From the NCBI GenBank assembly GCA_944389155.1, contig CALXLI010000142.1, positions 1 through 64,000 on the forward strand: a DNA stretch of 64,000 bases, written 5' to 3'. This document shows, piece by piece, positions 1-9,710 of this stretch; the stretch's first letter is position 1, and each line of letters begins with the position of its first letter. The stretch is from an uncultured Spirochaetaceae bacterium. GTDB taxonomy: Bacteria; Spirochaetota; Spirochaetia; Sphaerochaetales; Sphaerochaetaceae. The translations under genes were made by a program, and so were the position numbers. Below the pieces are notes generated by a model. That model was given only the letters and a program-made list of their open reading frames with translations. It ran no database searches and was not told the DNA's origin.

Positions 1-164
1 CCACTCGCGGCCGCTTCTGTGGCGGCGCGAGCCCCTGATTCCCATAATGATTCCATATTCAGAGGATATCATTTGATGACATTCCATTCCACTTCCTGTC
101 TATGGAAAAAATCCTGCAATAAAAAAATGGAGGCTAACATCTGGTAAAGGGCAGGGAATATTCT
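1..164. other. unassigned window start
   Basis: No reading frame or RNA could be recognised. The first 40 bases are much richer in G+C than the surroundings and include a NotI-type GCGGCCGC octamer. The rest is AT-rich and runs into the ATPase relic that follows. Confidence 0.3.
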
Positions 165-500
165 GGATTCCAATACAATTTATATTCTGAAGATATCGGA
201 TTGGGAAATGCAAAACTGGGATATGGACAACAAGAGCCAACGCATATCATGTGAAACAGATCAGCACAACACGTGAGATTGATTTCATAATCAATACAAC
301 GGAAAGAAGGATATATATCCAATCCACCTATGCAATACCAGATAAAGCAAAAATGAAAACCTATCCTTTCATACTTGCAGAGGATTCTTTTCAGAAGATT
401 CTTGTTCGTGGGGATATCTCAGGAAGACGGTATGATGAGAATGGATTCCTGAATATCGGTATAATAGATTTCCTCCTCGATAAGGCTATCTTTCAAGGCC
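165..500 (+). pseudogene. relic of DUF4143 ATP-binding protein (C-terminal part)
   Basis: Two frames together read like the C-terminal nuclease-like domain of the AAA/DUF4143 family. Near 192-250 the residues EDIGLGNAKL and then QQEPTHIM match the family's conserved D-I-G-L-R-N-A and R-Q-x-E-x-T-H-I-M stretch, and a TGA follows directly at 251. From about 275 another frame gives REIDFIIN, then YIQSTYAI, then YDENGFLNIGI and FLLDKAI, which match the family's E-V-D-F-V and Y-I-Q-x blocks and its end. The segment between the two blocks, about 25 residues in intact proteins, is missing, as is the whole N-terminal ATPase domain. It is therefore a truncated and frameshifted remnant. The family assignment comes from remembered family patterns, not a search. 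Confidence 0.6.
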
Positions 501-536
501 CTTGCAATTATTCCATAACAGCAAGCCCTTCTGTAT

Positions 537-632
537 TCATAGCAACGGTGACTGCCTTATCGTAGCAGAGTGCTCACCATCCGCTGTATAGATTATGGTA
601 TGAAGCAGGAACCTAGACACCAAGGTAGCTGT
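537..632 (-). pseudogene. relic of a lipoprotein 3' end, paralogous to 11516-12232
   Basis: On the minus strand this reads about 25 codons ending TIIYTADGEHSATIRQSPLL and a TGA stop. The same peptide, with E for A, ends the lipoprotein at 11516-12232. Positions 550-600 match 11529-11579 at 49 of 51 bases. The last four codons and the stop are written with different synonymous codons in the two copies. About 20 bases are missing near 612 relative to the intact gene, and upstream of this the similarity fades into the end of the isomerase gene at 638. It is a broken paralogue or a recombination scar, and it marks the left edge of the nine-gene island. Confidence 0.7.
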
Positions 633-637
633 TATAT

Positions 638-1879
638 TTATTTACCAAGCTTGTAGAACATTTCTTTCTTATAGGCTTCAACTCCGGGCTGATTGAAAGG
701 ATTTATACCAAGCATTCTTCCAGACAGATAACAAGAGAATTCAAAGAAATAAAAGAGTCCTCCAATAGTTCGTTCATCTATGCGTCCTAAATGAATCTGA
801 ATACATGGACAATGATTTGAATGTGCAATCAATGTCGCTTCCTGTGCTGCACGGTTCACATCTTCTATAGTCTTGCCGGAAAGATAATCGAATCCATCAT
901 CTATCCAGTCAGATGGTATACGCACAGAAGAACCAGGATCGATGACATCTAGCATTGTTTCGAACATAATAGGGCTTCCATCCTGAATGAACTGTCCAAG
1001 ACTATGCAGTTCCTCGGAAAATTCCGCAGCTATGGGGAATAGCCCTTTTCCATCCTTACCCTCGCTTTCAGCAAACAATTGCTCCCACCATTTATAAAAC
1101 CATCTTAATCTCGGTTCAAATGAAGAGAGGAGTTCTACTTTATATCCATCAGCATAAAACTTATTCCTCAATGCAGCATATATGAATGCAGGATTATTAT
1201 TGTAAGGCATAGAACAAAGCTTTTCGGCCATATAACGAGCACCTGCAGAGAGTGCTCGTATATCTGCACCACAGGCAGCCATTGGGAATAGATGGACCGG
1301 AGAAAGCGCTGTGTATCGGCCACCTATATCCGCAGGAAAAGGCAGTACAGCATACCCTTCATCCAATGCTAAGCTTTCAAACCTTGATGACGGTGTACAC
1401 GTACAGAAAATCCTTCCTTTCGCTCCGTTCCGTCCATATCGCTTCACCAGTATATCTCTGAAAACACGGAATGCAAGTCCCGGCTCCAAAGTCTCAAAGT
1501 TCTTTGCAATACAATCAATTACAAAATCGTGCCCCTCCAGCTTGCTGATGATTTTTTCATACTCATAAGCAGAAAGCGTGTTTCCGGCATATATTATATC
1601 CATACCGCTTTTCTTTTCCAAAGCTTCCAAAAGTGCACGGGTACTATTAACTGATCCTCCTATTCCAATCAATACAAATGTATCTGCAATAGAAGAAGCT
1701 TTTGCAGCAGCTTCTAAGCAATAATCAAGAATATCATCATTGGCCCATTCGGAGGGAGAAAGCCAGCCAAGGTTTTCTGAATAATCTGCTTCTCCTTGCT
1801 GAACGATAGTCAGCAATTCATTAAATTCGGAATATTCTTCAATATTTATCGTATTGCCACAAAGCTCAATATCAATCAT
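638..1879 (-). CDS. pgi: glucose-6-phosphate isomerase family protein
   Basis: This 413-residue protein matches the short bacterial phosphoglucose isomerases, which interconvert glucose-6-phosphate and fructose-6-phosphate. Visible landmarks in order are the SIS-fold phosphate loop GIGGSVNST, PGI signature 1 as IGGRYTALSP, the catalytic glutamate block LGQFIQDG...FET, the AHSNH histidine block and signature 2 as GINPFNQPGVEAYKK. All expected catalytic residues seem to be present. I prefer ATG 1879 because AAGGAA lies six bases before it; an in-frame ATG at 1903 overlaps the upstream gene and has no such site. It is the last gene of the island operon, ten bases after a sulfatase. That location is odd for housekeeping glycolysis, so its substrate may be the sugar product of the sulfatases (inference). 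Confidence 0.88.
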   Translation of the reverse strand: MIDIELCGNTINIEEYSEFNELLTIVQQGEADYSENLGWLSPSEWANDDILDYCLEAAAKASSIADTFVLIGIGGSVNSTRALLEALEKKSGMDIIYAGNTLSAYEYEKIISKLEGHDFVIDCIAKNFETLEPGLAFRVFRDILVKRYGRNGAKGRIFCTCTPSSRFESLALDEGYAVLPFPADIGGRYTALSPVHLFPMAACGADIRALSAGARYMAEKLCSMPYNNNPAFIYAALRNKFYADGYKVELLSSFEPRLRWFYKWWEQLFAESEGKDGKGLFPIAAEFSEELHSLGQFIQDGSPIMFETMLDVIDPGSSVRIPSDWIDDGFDYLSGKTIEDVNRAAQEATLIAHSNHCPCIQIHLGRIDERTIGGLFYFFEFSCYLSGRMLGINPFNQPGVEAYKKEMFYKLGK

Positions 1880-1889
1880 TCTGCTTTCC

Positions 1890-3359
1890 TTATATGTAAT
1901 CATTCAGGCCAAGACGCTCATACTGTTCAACAGGAGCCTCACTCTCCTTCATAAGAGCAACAAGATTTAAAATCATCTGCTCCTCAATTTTAGATTTGCC
2001 AATGAGGTTGTTTTCCTGCCCTGGATCATTTTCAAGATCAAACAGCATATCACCATACTGAAGATGGACATCATACATATGGTGCGTTCCATTGGGTACA
2101 TATTCTGTATTTGCAGGAATCTTAAGCATAGGCACATTGCCAGAGAATCTGAAATCACGTTCAAGACATTCCGTAAGGCGAAGCTCTTCTTTCTTGAAGA
2201 GAGATGCCAATCTAGTAGGCATGAGTGTATATTCATATAATTTAGAATTATCCCTAGCACATCTGAAATACGTATAACGACCATCGGTAATATTAACATG
2301 CTTGCCGAAATAACCATATAAGATATAATCGTGGACTTTCTCATCATTTTTTACGACAGGAATCAGACTGTGTCCCTGCATTGATGCTGGGATTTCTGCT
2401 CCAAAATACTCAAGAAGAGTCGGAGCTATATCAATTGACTGTGATAGTGCACTCCGATGAGATCCAGCGCATTCAGGAAAATCTGGATGATATATGAAGA
2501 ATGGAAGGTTTACCAACTCCTGATAGCAAGGCATATAATTCTTGGCCATGTAACCATGTTCTCCCAGCATATAACCATGATCGGTATTAACAATAAGAAG
2601 TGTATCTTTCCATAGATTATACTGATCAAAAATATCAAGGATGCGTCCTAAGTAATCATCACACATAGAAATACATGCCTTATAATTTATTATTGCATCC
2701 CTCACCTGTTTAGCATCCTCTACAGGACCATATACAGGCCAATCATATGGAATTGGTTCATCGGTATATAATCTTTTATATTTCTCAGGAGCATCAAATG
2801 GTTCATGAGGATCAAAATATTCAAGATGAAGATACCAATTATCTTCATTATGATTATTTACAAGAAAATCACGTGCTGCTTCGAAACATCTTGCATGGCA
2901 ACAGTCAGTACCTCTTGTGTATTCACGATTTATGGTATCCTGTCGTCTAGGATTTCGTTTGGTTTTAAAACCTGCAGCTCTAGCATGCCATTCATCACCT
3001 TCCTGCCCTCTTATAAATTCAAATGCAGAAAATCTCTGATGATAAGTCAATCCTCCATCTTGCCAATAATGAGCATGATCAGAAACAAATTGAGTACATA
3101 TTCCTGAATTAGAAAGGATCTCCGGACAAGAGTCATCAAACGGTTCTAAAGGCCCCCAGCTTCTATGAAGGAAATTATAACGCCCAGTCTGAATCTCTCT
3201 TCGCGCTGGCATACACGGCATGCTTCCACAATAAAAATTATCAAATGTGATAGAATGCTCTGCCAAACGCGCAAAATTTGGAGCTATGATATCTTTCATA
3301 CCATATGGGGGAAGATAACGTCTATTAAGGGAATCATACATTATAAGAACAGCTTTCAT
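1890..3359 (-). CDS. sulfatase (alkaline phosphatase superfamily), second copy
   Basis: A type I sulfatase of about 489 residues. The active-site motif C-x-P-x-R appears as CMPAR near residue 50. Its cysteine would be converted to formylglycine, as in other cysteine-type sulfatases. The metal-site block NTDHGYMLGEHGY follows in the middle of the protein. There is no signal peptide, so the enzyme is probably cytoplasmic. Start: ATG 3359 gives the family-typical MKAVLIMYDS; the in-frame ATG at 3371 overlaps the preceding sulfatase and lacks a binding site. The substrate cannot be read from the sequence: phosphonate monoester and phosphodiester hydrolases share this fold and motif. No maturation enzyme (anaerobic sulfatase-maturating radical SAM protein) is encoded in the window. 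Confidence 0.85.
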   Translation of the reverse strand: MKAVLIMYDSLNRRYLPPYGMKDIIAPNFARLAEHSITFDNFYCGSMPCMPARREIQTGRYNFLHRSWGPLEPFDDSCPEILSNSGICTQFVSDHAHYWQDGGLTYHQRFSAFEFIRGQEGDEWHARAAGFKTKRNPRRQDTINREYTRGTDCCHARCFEAARDFLVNNHNEDNWYLHLEYFDPHEPFDAPEKYKRLYTDEPIPYDWPVYGPVEDAKQVRDAIINYKACISMCDDYLGRILDIFDQYNLWKDTLLIVNTDHGYMLGEHGYMAKNYMPCYQELVNLPFFIYHPDFPECAGSHRSALSQSIDIAPTLLEYFGAEIPASMQGHSLIPVVKNDEKVHDYILYGYFGKHVNITDGRYTYFRCARDNSKLYEYTLMPTRLASLFKKEELRLTECLERDFRFSGNVPMLKIPANTEYVPNGTHHMYDVHLQYGDMLFDLENDPGQENNLIGKSKIEEQMILNLVALMKESEAPVEQYERLGLNDYI

Positions 3360-3361
3360 AG

Positions 3362-4858
3362 TTACATCCATTTAAAAACAGACTCTGCCAATCTCTTTTC
3401 ATAATTTGGAGATATTATCTGCTTGTCATACTTTATAGGAGAAAGCTTTCCGTTCTGTGCAAAAATACAGTCATCTGTATTCCACGAGGAAAGCTCTGCG
3501 ATTGCCTGCTGCCTGAATTCTTTTACCTTTTCTTCATATTCTTGTTCGTTGACAAGATTTGCTGTCTCCTTAGGATCTTTCTCAAGATCAAAAAACATTT
3601 CTGCTCCTGTCCTGAGAAAATAGATATATTTATACTTGCCATCTATCACGAAGAAATTATCCTCTTCAGGGGAATAACATTCGATATGTTCTCCTTCCAC
3701 AAACCGCCGATCCAATTTATCCCCATTGCAAGATCCTTTAAGGGATAATCCTTCACATTCGTCAGGGATTTCAGAGCCACAGATATCAAGAACTGTAGGC
3801 ATCACATCATATATTGATACTGGATCATTACAGGTTCTTACCTGTCCTCCTTCTTTCTGCAACGATTTAGGAAGCTTGACAATAAAAGGGATATGAGCAG
3901 ATCCCTCATATGCATATGTCTTCCTCATCAGATAATGATCTCCCATCATATCGCCATGATCAGAGAGAAACACAATCAACATCTCATCCAAGAGCTTTTG
4001 TTTGTTCAGGGTTGTCAGCATACGTCCAATCTGATAATCCGTCTGTGTAATCGACCCGAGATATCCGCACCATGCTTCATCTCGTCTAGCCTGTCCTATG
4101 TCACCATGCCATGCAAGAACAGATCCATCGAATGGCTTATACTTTTCAGACCATTCTCCATGAGCATTCTCAGGCTTTTCACGTCCACGATACTTATCAA
4201 AAAAATATTGGCTTGCATCATAAGGAGAATGAGGCCGCGAAAATGACATATTAAGGAAAAAAGGCATTGATGGATCCCTGTTTTTCAGATATTTAAGTGA
4301 TTCACTGACTGTCCAATTGCTGGGGTGATATTCCTCAGAAGCATGAAAAGGACGAGCCATCCATGAATTCCAATGTACTCCATGATCTGTAATATCATAC
4401 ATTTGGGGATTATTCTGCAGAAACCAGGTTTTATAATCAGACATGAAGTTCTTATCTTCTTCCCTTCCTGATTCATCAATCAGTGTATGGGAAAATCCCA
4501 TAAGGGATCTCTGAGGGAAAAAATGCATCTTCCCTATGCCTTCCGCATGATAGCCATTCTTTACCAGTTCTCCTGCAAGCGTATGTTTGAAATTACAGCC
4601 CATTACGCCACCTTTCTTATGAGGACCTGCAGAATTTCCAGTAAAAAGCACTCCAGTTGTCCAAGGCTTCTGTCCTGTCATCAAAGAAGCTCTAGCAGGA
4701 ATACAAGACGGAGATGGTGTGTAAGCATTGGTAAAGACAGTACCAAGAGATGCAAGCCAATCTATATTAGGAGTCTCTACCAATCCTCGGGATGAATAGC
4801 CCAGACAATCAAACCTGAGCTGATCCATCATTATCAAAAGACAGTTATATTTACCCAT
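3362..4858 (-). CDS. sulfatase (alkaline phosphatase superfamily), first copy
   Basis: A 498-residue sulfatase-family enzyme with the modification motif CIPARASLMTG near residue 52. The N-terminal metal ligand pair sits in LLIMMDQLRFD and the second metal site in LSDHGDMMGDH. The layout resembles choline-sulfatase and arylsulfatase-like enzymes of the COG3119 group. It is only moderately similar by eye to the sulfatase downstream, so the pair probably has different specificities rather than being a recent duplication. It lacks a secretion signal. Its stop region overlaps the alternative start of the next gene, which supports co-transcription. The substrate is unknown. Confidence 0.87.
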   Translation of the reverse strand: MGKYNCLLIMMDQLRFDCLGYSSRGLVETPNIDWLASLGTVFTNAYTPSPSCIPARASLMTGQKPWTTGVLFTGNSAGPHKKGGVMGCNFKHTLAGELVKNGYHAEGIGKMHFFPQRSLMGFSHTLIDESGREEDKNFMSDYKTWFLQNNPQMYDITDHGVHWNSWMARPFHASEEYHPSNWTVSESLKYLKNRDPSMPFFLNMSFSRPHSPYDASQYFFDKYRGREKPENAHGEWSEKYKPFDGSVLAWHGDIGQARRDEAWCGYLGSITQTDYQIGRMLTTLNKQKLLDEMLIVFLSDHGDMMGDHYLMRKTYAYEGSAHIPFIVKLPKSLQKEGGQVRTCNDPVSIYDVMPTVLDICGSEIPDECEGLSLKGSCNGDKLDRRFVEGEHIECYSPEEDNFFVIDGKYKYIYFLRTGAEMFFDLEKDPKETANLVNEQEYEEKVKEFRQQAIAELSSWNTDDCIFAQNGKLSPIKYDKQIISPNYEKRLAESVFKWM

Positions 4859-4902
4859 ATCACAAGAATATGACGATAAATCACGAAAACAAGTAGAATA
4901 TA

Positions 4903-6471
4903 TTATTCCACTTTGCGAACCTTCCTGACAGGAGAAGCTATAACAAAATCACCATTATCTTCAAATGCTCTTATATAGAAGCTATGATCATATGGAATAT
5001 CTATATTCTCTGCCAAATGACAACAACTTTCCCCTATCTGGACAGGAACTCCAACAAGAACAGCAGGTGAAACAAAACCATCAAGATACTCAACAACAGG
5101 GTTTATTATTTCAGAAACCCTGTAAGAATATCGTCTATTGATCTGCTTGCCATTATATGTTGCATTGATATCAATCAACACTATCGCAGAAGAAGCTTCA
5201 GATATGCAAAGCACGAGCCCCTGACCATTATCTGTAAGCGTATTCAGATTGCCATTTGAAAAAAAGTCAAGATTGATATGATTGCCACACAAAGCATATT
5301 CTATCCGATGACGATTACCAATATCATCAAGAGGAGCAACAACATCTTCACCTCTGAATCGTGGAGATGCTTCCAGAATATCCCCATATTCCACACATAT
5401 GTTTACTTTCCAGAAAGTTTCAATGTTTTTCTTTCCCCATCCAAATTCCAATGGTATCCATGTTATATCATCTGCAATTTCATGATGAGGATTATATATT
5501 GTACGTATTGTTCTATCATTGATAATAAAATCTACATGCGACAATCTGGAACAGCCGGCAATATAACAGTCCACAGTAGATGAAATCTTCTCAGACTCAT
5601 AAACAGTACCCATTGGATGACCATCTACTTTATAATCTATCTCAATAGGATCTCCAGACAAAGCAACCGTTCTTCGCTTAAGAAATGCATTCCATATACC
5701 ATCACGCGAACGTTCTTCTGCCCAAATTCCGGTACGGCCAAATCCATAACTTCCAGGAGAAGCATTATGATGATCGGTATTTCCTATAACGCCAAAGAAA
5801 AGGCCTGCTCTCAAACCTCCCTGCATAGTATTATTTCCACATCTAGGCCCCATGGTATGGAGATATCGGAATAGATTGTCATGGCTTTCAGCACAACCAT
5901 GCATGGAAACAATCTCAATCAGAGGAGTTGTCTTTTCATTAAATGCATTCCAATTTATCCCTCTGTACCCTGTCTTATATCCAATATGATGGGGAAAAGC
6001 CATTATGCCGGAAATAGCAGGATCATTTGTATCAATGAGCTCCTGTAGCCGCATGTCTTCAGTTTCGGAATCCGGATCAGGCGGCAACTCTGTATCTCGC
6101 TTTTTTGCTATTACAGTATAATCCCCTAAATCGAAATGATGATATTCATAAGAAGGAAACATTATCAGATCAGTATTCTTCTCCGCTAAAGCAATCTTAT
6201 TCAGATATTCAGGCCAAAGCCTGCGAAGCTTCTTAAACCCATTGATATGATATTCCATCACATCATCAGGAATCATCATTCCAGACTTGGACATATCGGG
6301 CTAGGCAAAATGTCCTGTTATACCAGCAAAATCAAGCTGTAATGATGCAAAATGAATTGCATCATCAATACTTCCATGTCCATAACTTATACCACAATGA
6401 TTATGTATATCCCCAATAAGGAATACATCAGACACACAAGCAATACCAAATATACGCTGTAATTTATTCAT
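4903..6471 (-). CDS. DUF3604 (PHP-like) protein interrupted by an in-frame TAG
   Basis: The full frame starts at ATG 6471, which forms an ATGA overlap with the stop of the response regulator, and runs 522 codons to 4903. Codon 57 (6303-6301) is TAG, in the context GHFA-stop-PDM, where I recall relatives carrying tryptophan (TGG). Before the stop is a PHP-type metal motif, GDIHNHCG. After it come FPSYEYHH, MAFPHHIGY, SMHGC, GPRCGN and GNTDHHNASPGSYG, typical of DUF3604. A downstream ATG at 6294 would give a 463-residue protein lacking the first HxH motif. Options are a recent nonsense mutation, a sequencing error, or a functional shorter form. The context (sulfatases, importer) suggests hydrolysis of a phosphate or sulfate ester, but the reaction is not known to me. 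Confidence 0.8.
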
Positions 6472-7160
6472 CGTTCTTCCAAATCCTCAAATATTAGGCC
6501 CTCTGCATTTATTTCCTTTATAAGAGCCACTATCTCCTTCGTCCGTTTCATCGAGAATTTCCTCAGAATATTTGTAATCTGCTTTTTGATTGTTATTGTT
6601 TCCACAAAGCGACATTCAGCAATCTCCTTCACGCTCCGTCCTTCATATAACAGCTTAATGATTTCCCGTTCTGATGGCGTAAGCGTGATAAATGTACGAT
6701 AAAGATTGTTTATTTCGTTCTTCTCTCTTCGCAGCTTCATGAACTCATTATGGATAAGCTTGTTGATATCCGAATCAAACACTATGTGATTATCAATAGC
6801 CTTCCTTATATGGTTTATGAGATTGTTGCAATTAGCTTCCTTTACCACATAATCAACTACACCTGAGTCAAAGGCCTTCAGAATAAGATCTGACTCTTCA
6901 TGAACCGTCAGCATTATTATTCTTGTATCGGGAAGCTCTTTCAGTATTTTATGGCTATAGACAATTCCAGAATCTAATTCCTCCATTTCCATATCCATAA
7001 CTACAATATCCGGCATAAGTCTGAGGGATTCCCTGTAAGCCTCATAACCAGAAGAGGCCGCATACACAATCTCGAAATCATCTTGCTTGGAAAGCCATGA
7101 AACTACATTATTTCTAAGAATTTCTATATCATCGGCAATCAATATCCGTATAGCCATCAT
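6468..7160 (-). CDS. NarL/FixJ-type response regulator
   Basis: A 230-residue regulator. Residues 1-125 form a receiver domain with the acidic pair near the start (ADD), the phosphoacceptor aspartate in IVVMDMEME near residue 55, the threonine in MLTVHE and the lysine in VVKEA. Residues about 160-220 form a LuxR-type helix-turn-helix, beginning LTPSEREIIKLLYEG. The gene overlaps the end of the kinase gene by ATGA and the start of DUF3604 by ATGA, so it is translated in a chain with both. It probably controls the island operon in response to the kinase (inference). Confidence 0.9.
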   Translation of the reverse strand: MMAIRILIADDIEILRNNVVSWLSKQDDFEIVYAASSGYEAYRESLRLMPDIVVMDMEMEELDSGIVYSHKILKELPDTRIIMLTVHEESDLILKAFDSGVVDYVVKEANCNNLINHIRKAIDNHIVFDSDINKLIHNEFMKLRREKNEINNLYRTFITLTPSEREIIKLLYEGRSVKEIAECRFVETITIKKQITNILRKFSMKRTKEIVALIKEINAEGLIFEDLEER

Positions 7161-8656
7161 CTCACCCTGTTTTTAGGAAGCATAACCATAAATTCTGTCA
7201 ATTCTGGGTTGCTTTCAAGCTGTATCTCTCCAAAATGCATCTTGATTATCATATGCGTATAGAAAAGTCCGAGCCCCCAGTTGCTGCCAGTATTTTTCGT
7301 AGTCGTGAAAGGCTGGAATAATTGTTGTTGTATTTTTTCTGGAATAGCGGGACCATTATTACGAATTGATATCATGACACGGGCACGGAGGGCTTGCACC
7401 CTGACTTCTACATGAGGATGTTCAATTCCTTTAGTTGCCTCTATTGCATTATTGATGATGTTATATATAGCCTCGCTTAGAAGTTCCTTATCAGCAATTA
7501 TCATCGAATCCTCAATATCATATGAAATCAACGAATCAGCATCCAATGGAAGCTTAGAACGACAGGCTTCTATTAAATCTGATATGGACAAACGTACAAG
7601 CTTAAGCTCAACATTCATAAATGATTTATATATCACATCCAATCGGCTACGTATGATTGATATCTGATTAGAAAGCTGCTGGATTTCTGCGTACGCATCA
7701 GGCATATCATCTTTGCATTTATCAATCTGTTCAGATAGTTCTGCAACCAGTATCTCCGCGACTATAATCTGATTCTTCAATCCATGTACAAGAACAGAGG
7801 AGGAACCTCCAAAATCCTTTCCTCTTCGACTTATTGAAAGCTCATTCCGACTTCTATTATACGTGTAACGATAATACTTTAAATTCTGTATTATGATAGC
7901 AACCAACAGCACAAGGCAGCTTGATAATACAAACCACCACCGCATATATGCATTATATCCTTGTACAGGAATAACTGATGACGAATATACTCTTACGGTT
8001 CTGTAATCCTGAAACACTGTTACAGGATTAAGACTGGCAAAGAAGAAAAAAACAATCGTGAGAAGAAATGCAGAAAGCATGAGATTTCTATGATATGCGC
8101 GTATCACGGGTATACCTATATCTTTGTATTCAACCAAAAAGAACAAATATGAAATAAATAATGATAATAACATCAATATATCCGAAGCCTTCACCGCAAT
8201 ACGCTGGCTATGGTAGTCAAAAGAAAAAAGCAGGACAAACACTTTAGGCTGCATTATTACAAGTATGAACAGAAGGGGAACCAATATGCCACAATAAGCC
8301 AGCTTATGCTCGAGGAAGAAAACCCTCATGGTATAGTTACATGATAAGGAATAGAAAAAGAACAATATGCAGAATGAAATCCTCAGGGCAGTCATGATAG
8401 ATGCCATGACATCCGCGCTCATCGGATATGACTGAAAATACGAAACAAGCCAAACAGGACCTAAAAGCGTTGATTTTTCCCTTATAGTCAAACCGCCCGT
8501 TTTTGCAAAATACATCGCGAAAAGCACAATATATATAATCACTAAAAAATGAAGGAGAGACGGAAGGATCATCTTCCTTATGGAGGAAAATATCACAATC
8601 ACAATAATTGACAGTATCAGTGAAAGCAATATCAGGCTAAGCATACTCCTCCTCAA
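7157..8656 (-). CDS. membrane sensor histidine kinase
   Basis: A 499-residue kinase. The first about 265 residues contain roughly eight hydrophobic helices, with a short extracytoplasmic segment near 215-245 and no PAS or HAMP domain. A cytoplasmic kinase core follows: H-box LVHGLKNQ near residue 294, N-box SEAIYNIINNAIEA near 400 and G-box NWGLGLFYTHMIIK near 460. The H-box style (HGLKNQ) and N-box fit the small HATPase_c kinases that pair with LuxR-type regulators. The stop overlaps the regulator start by ATGA. It lies directly after the binding-protein gene, so the sensed signal is probably the imported compound or its product (inference). Confidence 0.87.
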   Translation of the reverse strand: MRRSMLSLILLSLILSIIVIVIFSSIRKMILPSLLHFLVIIYIVLFAMYFAKTGGLTIREKSTLLGPVWLVSYFQSYPMSADVMASIMTALRISFCILFFFYSLSCNYTMRVFFLEHKLAYCGILVPLLFILVIMQPKVFVLLFSFDYHSQRIAVKASDILMLLSLFISYLFFLVEYKDIGIPVIRAYHRNLMLSAFLLTIVFFFFASLNPVTVFQDYRTVRVYSSSVIPVQGYNAYMRWWFVLSSCLVLLVAIIIQNLKYYRYTYNRSRNELSISRRGKDFGGSSSVLVHGLKNQIIVAEILVAELSEQIDKCKDDMPDAYAEIQQLSNQISIIRSRLDVIYKSFMNVELKLVRLSISDLIEACRSKLPLDADSLISYDIEDSMIIADKELLSEAIYNIINNAIEATKGIEHPHVEVRVQALRARVMISIRNNGPAIPEKIQQQLFQPFTTTKNTGSNWGLGLFYTHMIIKMHFGEIQLESNPELTEFMVMLPKNRVR

Positions 8657-8687
8657 AGGGCCACTTCAAAGAAGCGGCCCAATAAAT

Positions 8688-9692
8688 TCAATTATTTACA
8701 GCATTCTCCATATATTCCCAATGTATGTACGTGTCGAGATCAACCATCTCTGAAATCTTGCCTGTATCATACATTGACTGCTGCTGAACATAATAATACT
8801 GTTCGATATTGCCGTTCTCCAGATTTTCCTTAAGCTCAGCCTTATCAAAGAAGAAAACTGTTCCTATCTGATCTTTGATATTCTGTGGATCAGAATCCAA
8901 AAGTTCAGCAACCAGTCCTGCTACTTCTTCCTCATGTGTTTTCCAATAATCCATGCTCTTCACAACAGCATTCACGAAATGCTGAACCACTTCAGGATTC
9001 TCATCAATATATGACTGTGTCGTAAGCCAGCTTGAGACAGAAGCATACTTATCACCAAAATCGGATGTCCTTGTCAATGCAAGGAAATTATCTCCTAGTT
9101 GTTGTCTGACTGTTACAAGATAACTTCCCCATACGCATACAGCATCAACTCTGCCCGCAATGATTGCAGTAACACAACCTCCCATATCCATATTGATAAG
9201 TTCCACATCATTTCTGGAAAGTCCCGCTTCCTCTAATGCAAGATTGACAATATTTTCACCGGAAGTACCAAGAGTCGTAGCAATAGTCTTTCCCTTAAGA
9301 TCCTTAATACTATTGATACCAGAATTCTTATTTACAACTATAACTTCATTATCTCCAAGATTCTGATAGCAAACAACCTCTACATCTCCCTCAACTGCAA
9401 GTGTTGTTGCTCCCGAGCCAATATAGCCAAACTGAAGATCTCCGCTGACAAGGGCTGCAACTTCAGTAGGGCCGGATGTAAAAGGAACAGGTTCAACAGC
9501 TAAACCTTCTTCTTCAAAAAAGCCCTTCTCAAGACCAACAGCCATCACAGCAGCTCCTGAATAACCAAGATGATGAGCTACCTTTATCTTGGTCAAGCCA
9601 TCATCCGTAGTAGACCCTTCTTGTGAACCACCTGCAAAAACAGACTGCAAAGCAATAAGCAGAACAAGTGTCAAGATAAAAACTTTCTTCAT
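8688..9692 (-). CDS. ABC transporter substrate-binding protein, SsuA/TauA (NMT1) type
   Basis: A 334-residue secreted binding protein. A signal peptide occupies about residues 1-20 and is followed by GGSQEG, a spacer common on spirochaete binding proteins; no lipobox cysteine is present. The mature part has NMT1/periplasmic-binding-II landmarks: KVAHHLGYSG, GLEKGFFEEEGL, GDLQFGYIGSGA, LKGKTIATTLGTSGENI and GRVDAVCVWGSY. Known members bind sulfonates, taurine, nitrate, aromatic compounds or thiamine precursors, and residues alone do not decide which. The gene follows the ATPase gene by 18 bases with a good Shine-Dalgarno site (GGAGGAGA), so all three importer genes belong to one operon. Confidence 0.9.
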   Translation of the reverse strand: MKKVFILTLVLLIALQSVFAGGSQEGSTTDDGLTKIKVAHHLGYSGAAVMAVGLEKGFFEEEGLAVEPVPFTSGPTEVAALVSGDLQFGYIGSGATTLAVEGDVEVVCYQNLGDNEVIVVNKNSGINSIKDLKGKTIATTLGTSGENIVNLALEEAGLSRNDVELINMDMGGCVTAIIAGRVDAVCVWGSYLVTVRQQLGDNFLALTRTSDFGDKYASVSSWLTTQSYIDENPEVVQHFVNAVVKSMDYWKTHEEEVAGLVAELLDSDPQNIKDQIGTVFFFDKAELKENLENGNIEQYYYVQQQSMYDTGKISEMVDLDTYIHWEYMENAVNN

Positions 9693-9710
9693 TCTATATC
9701 TCCTCCTTTT

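Noticed and set aside
6301-6303. TAG as a pyrrolysine codon
   Set aside because: No pyl genes are seen in the window, other genes end in TAG normally, and the position fits a tryptophan-to-stop change.
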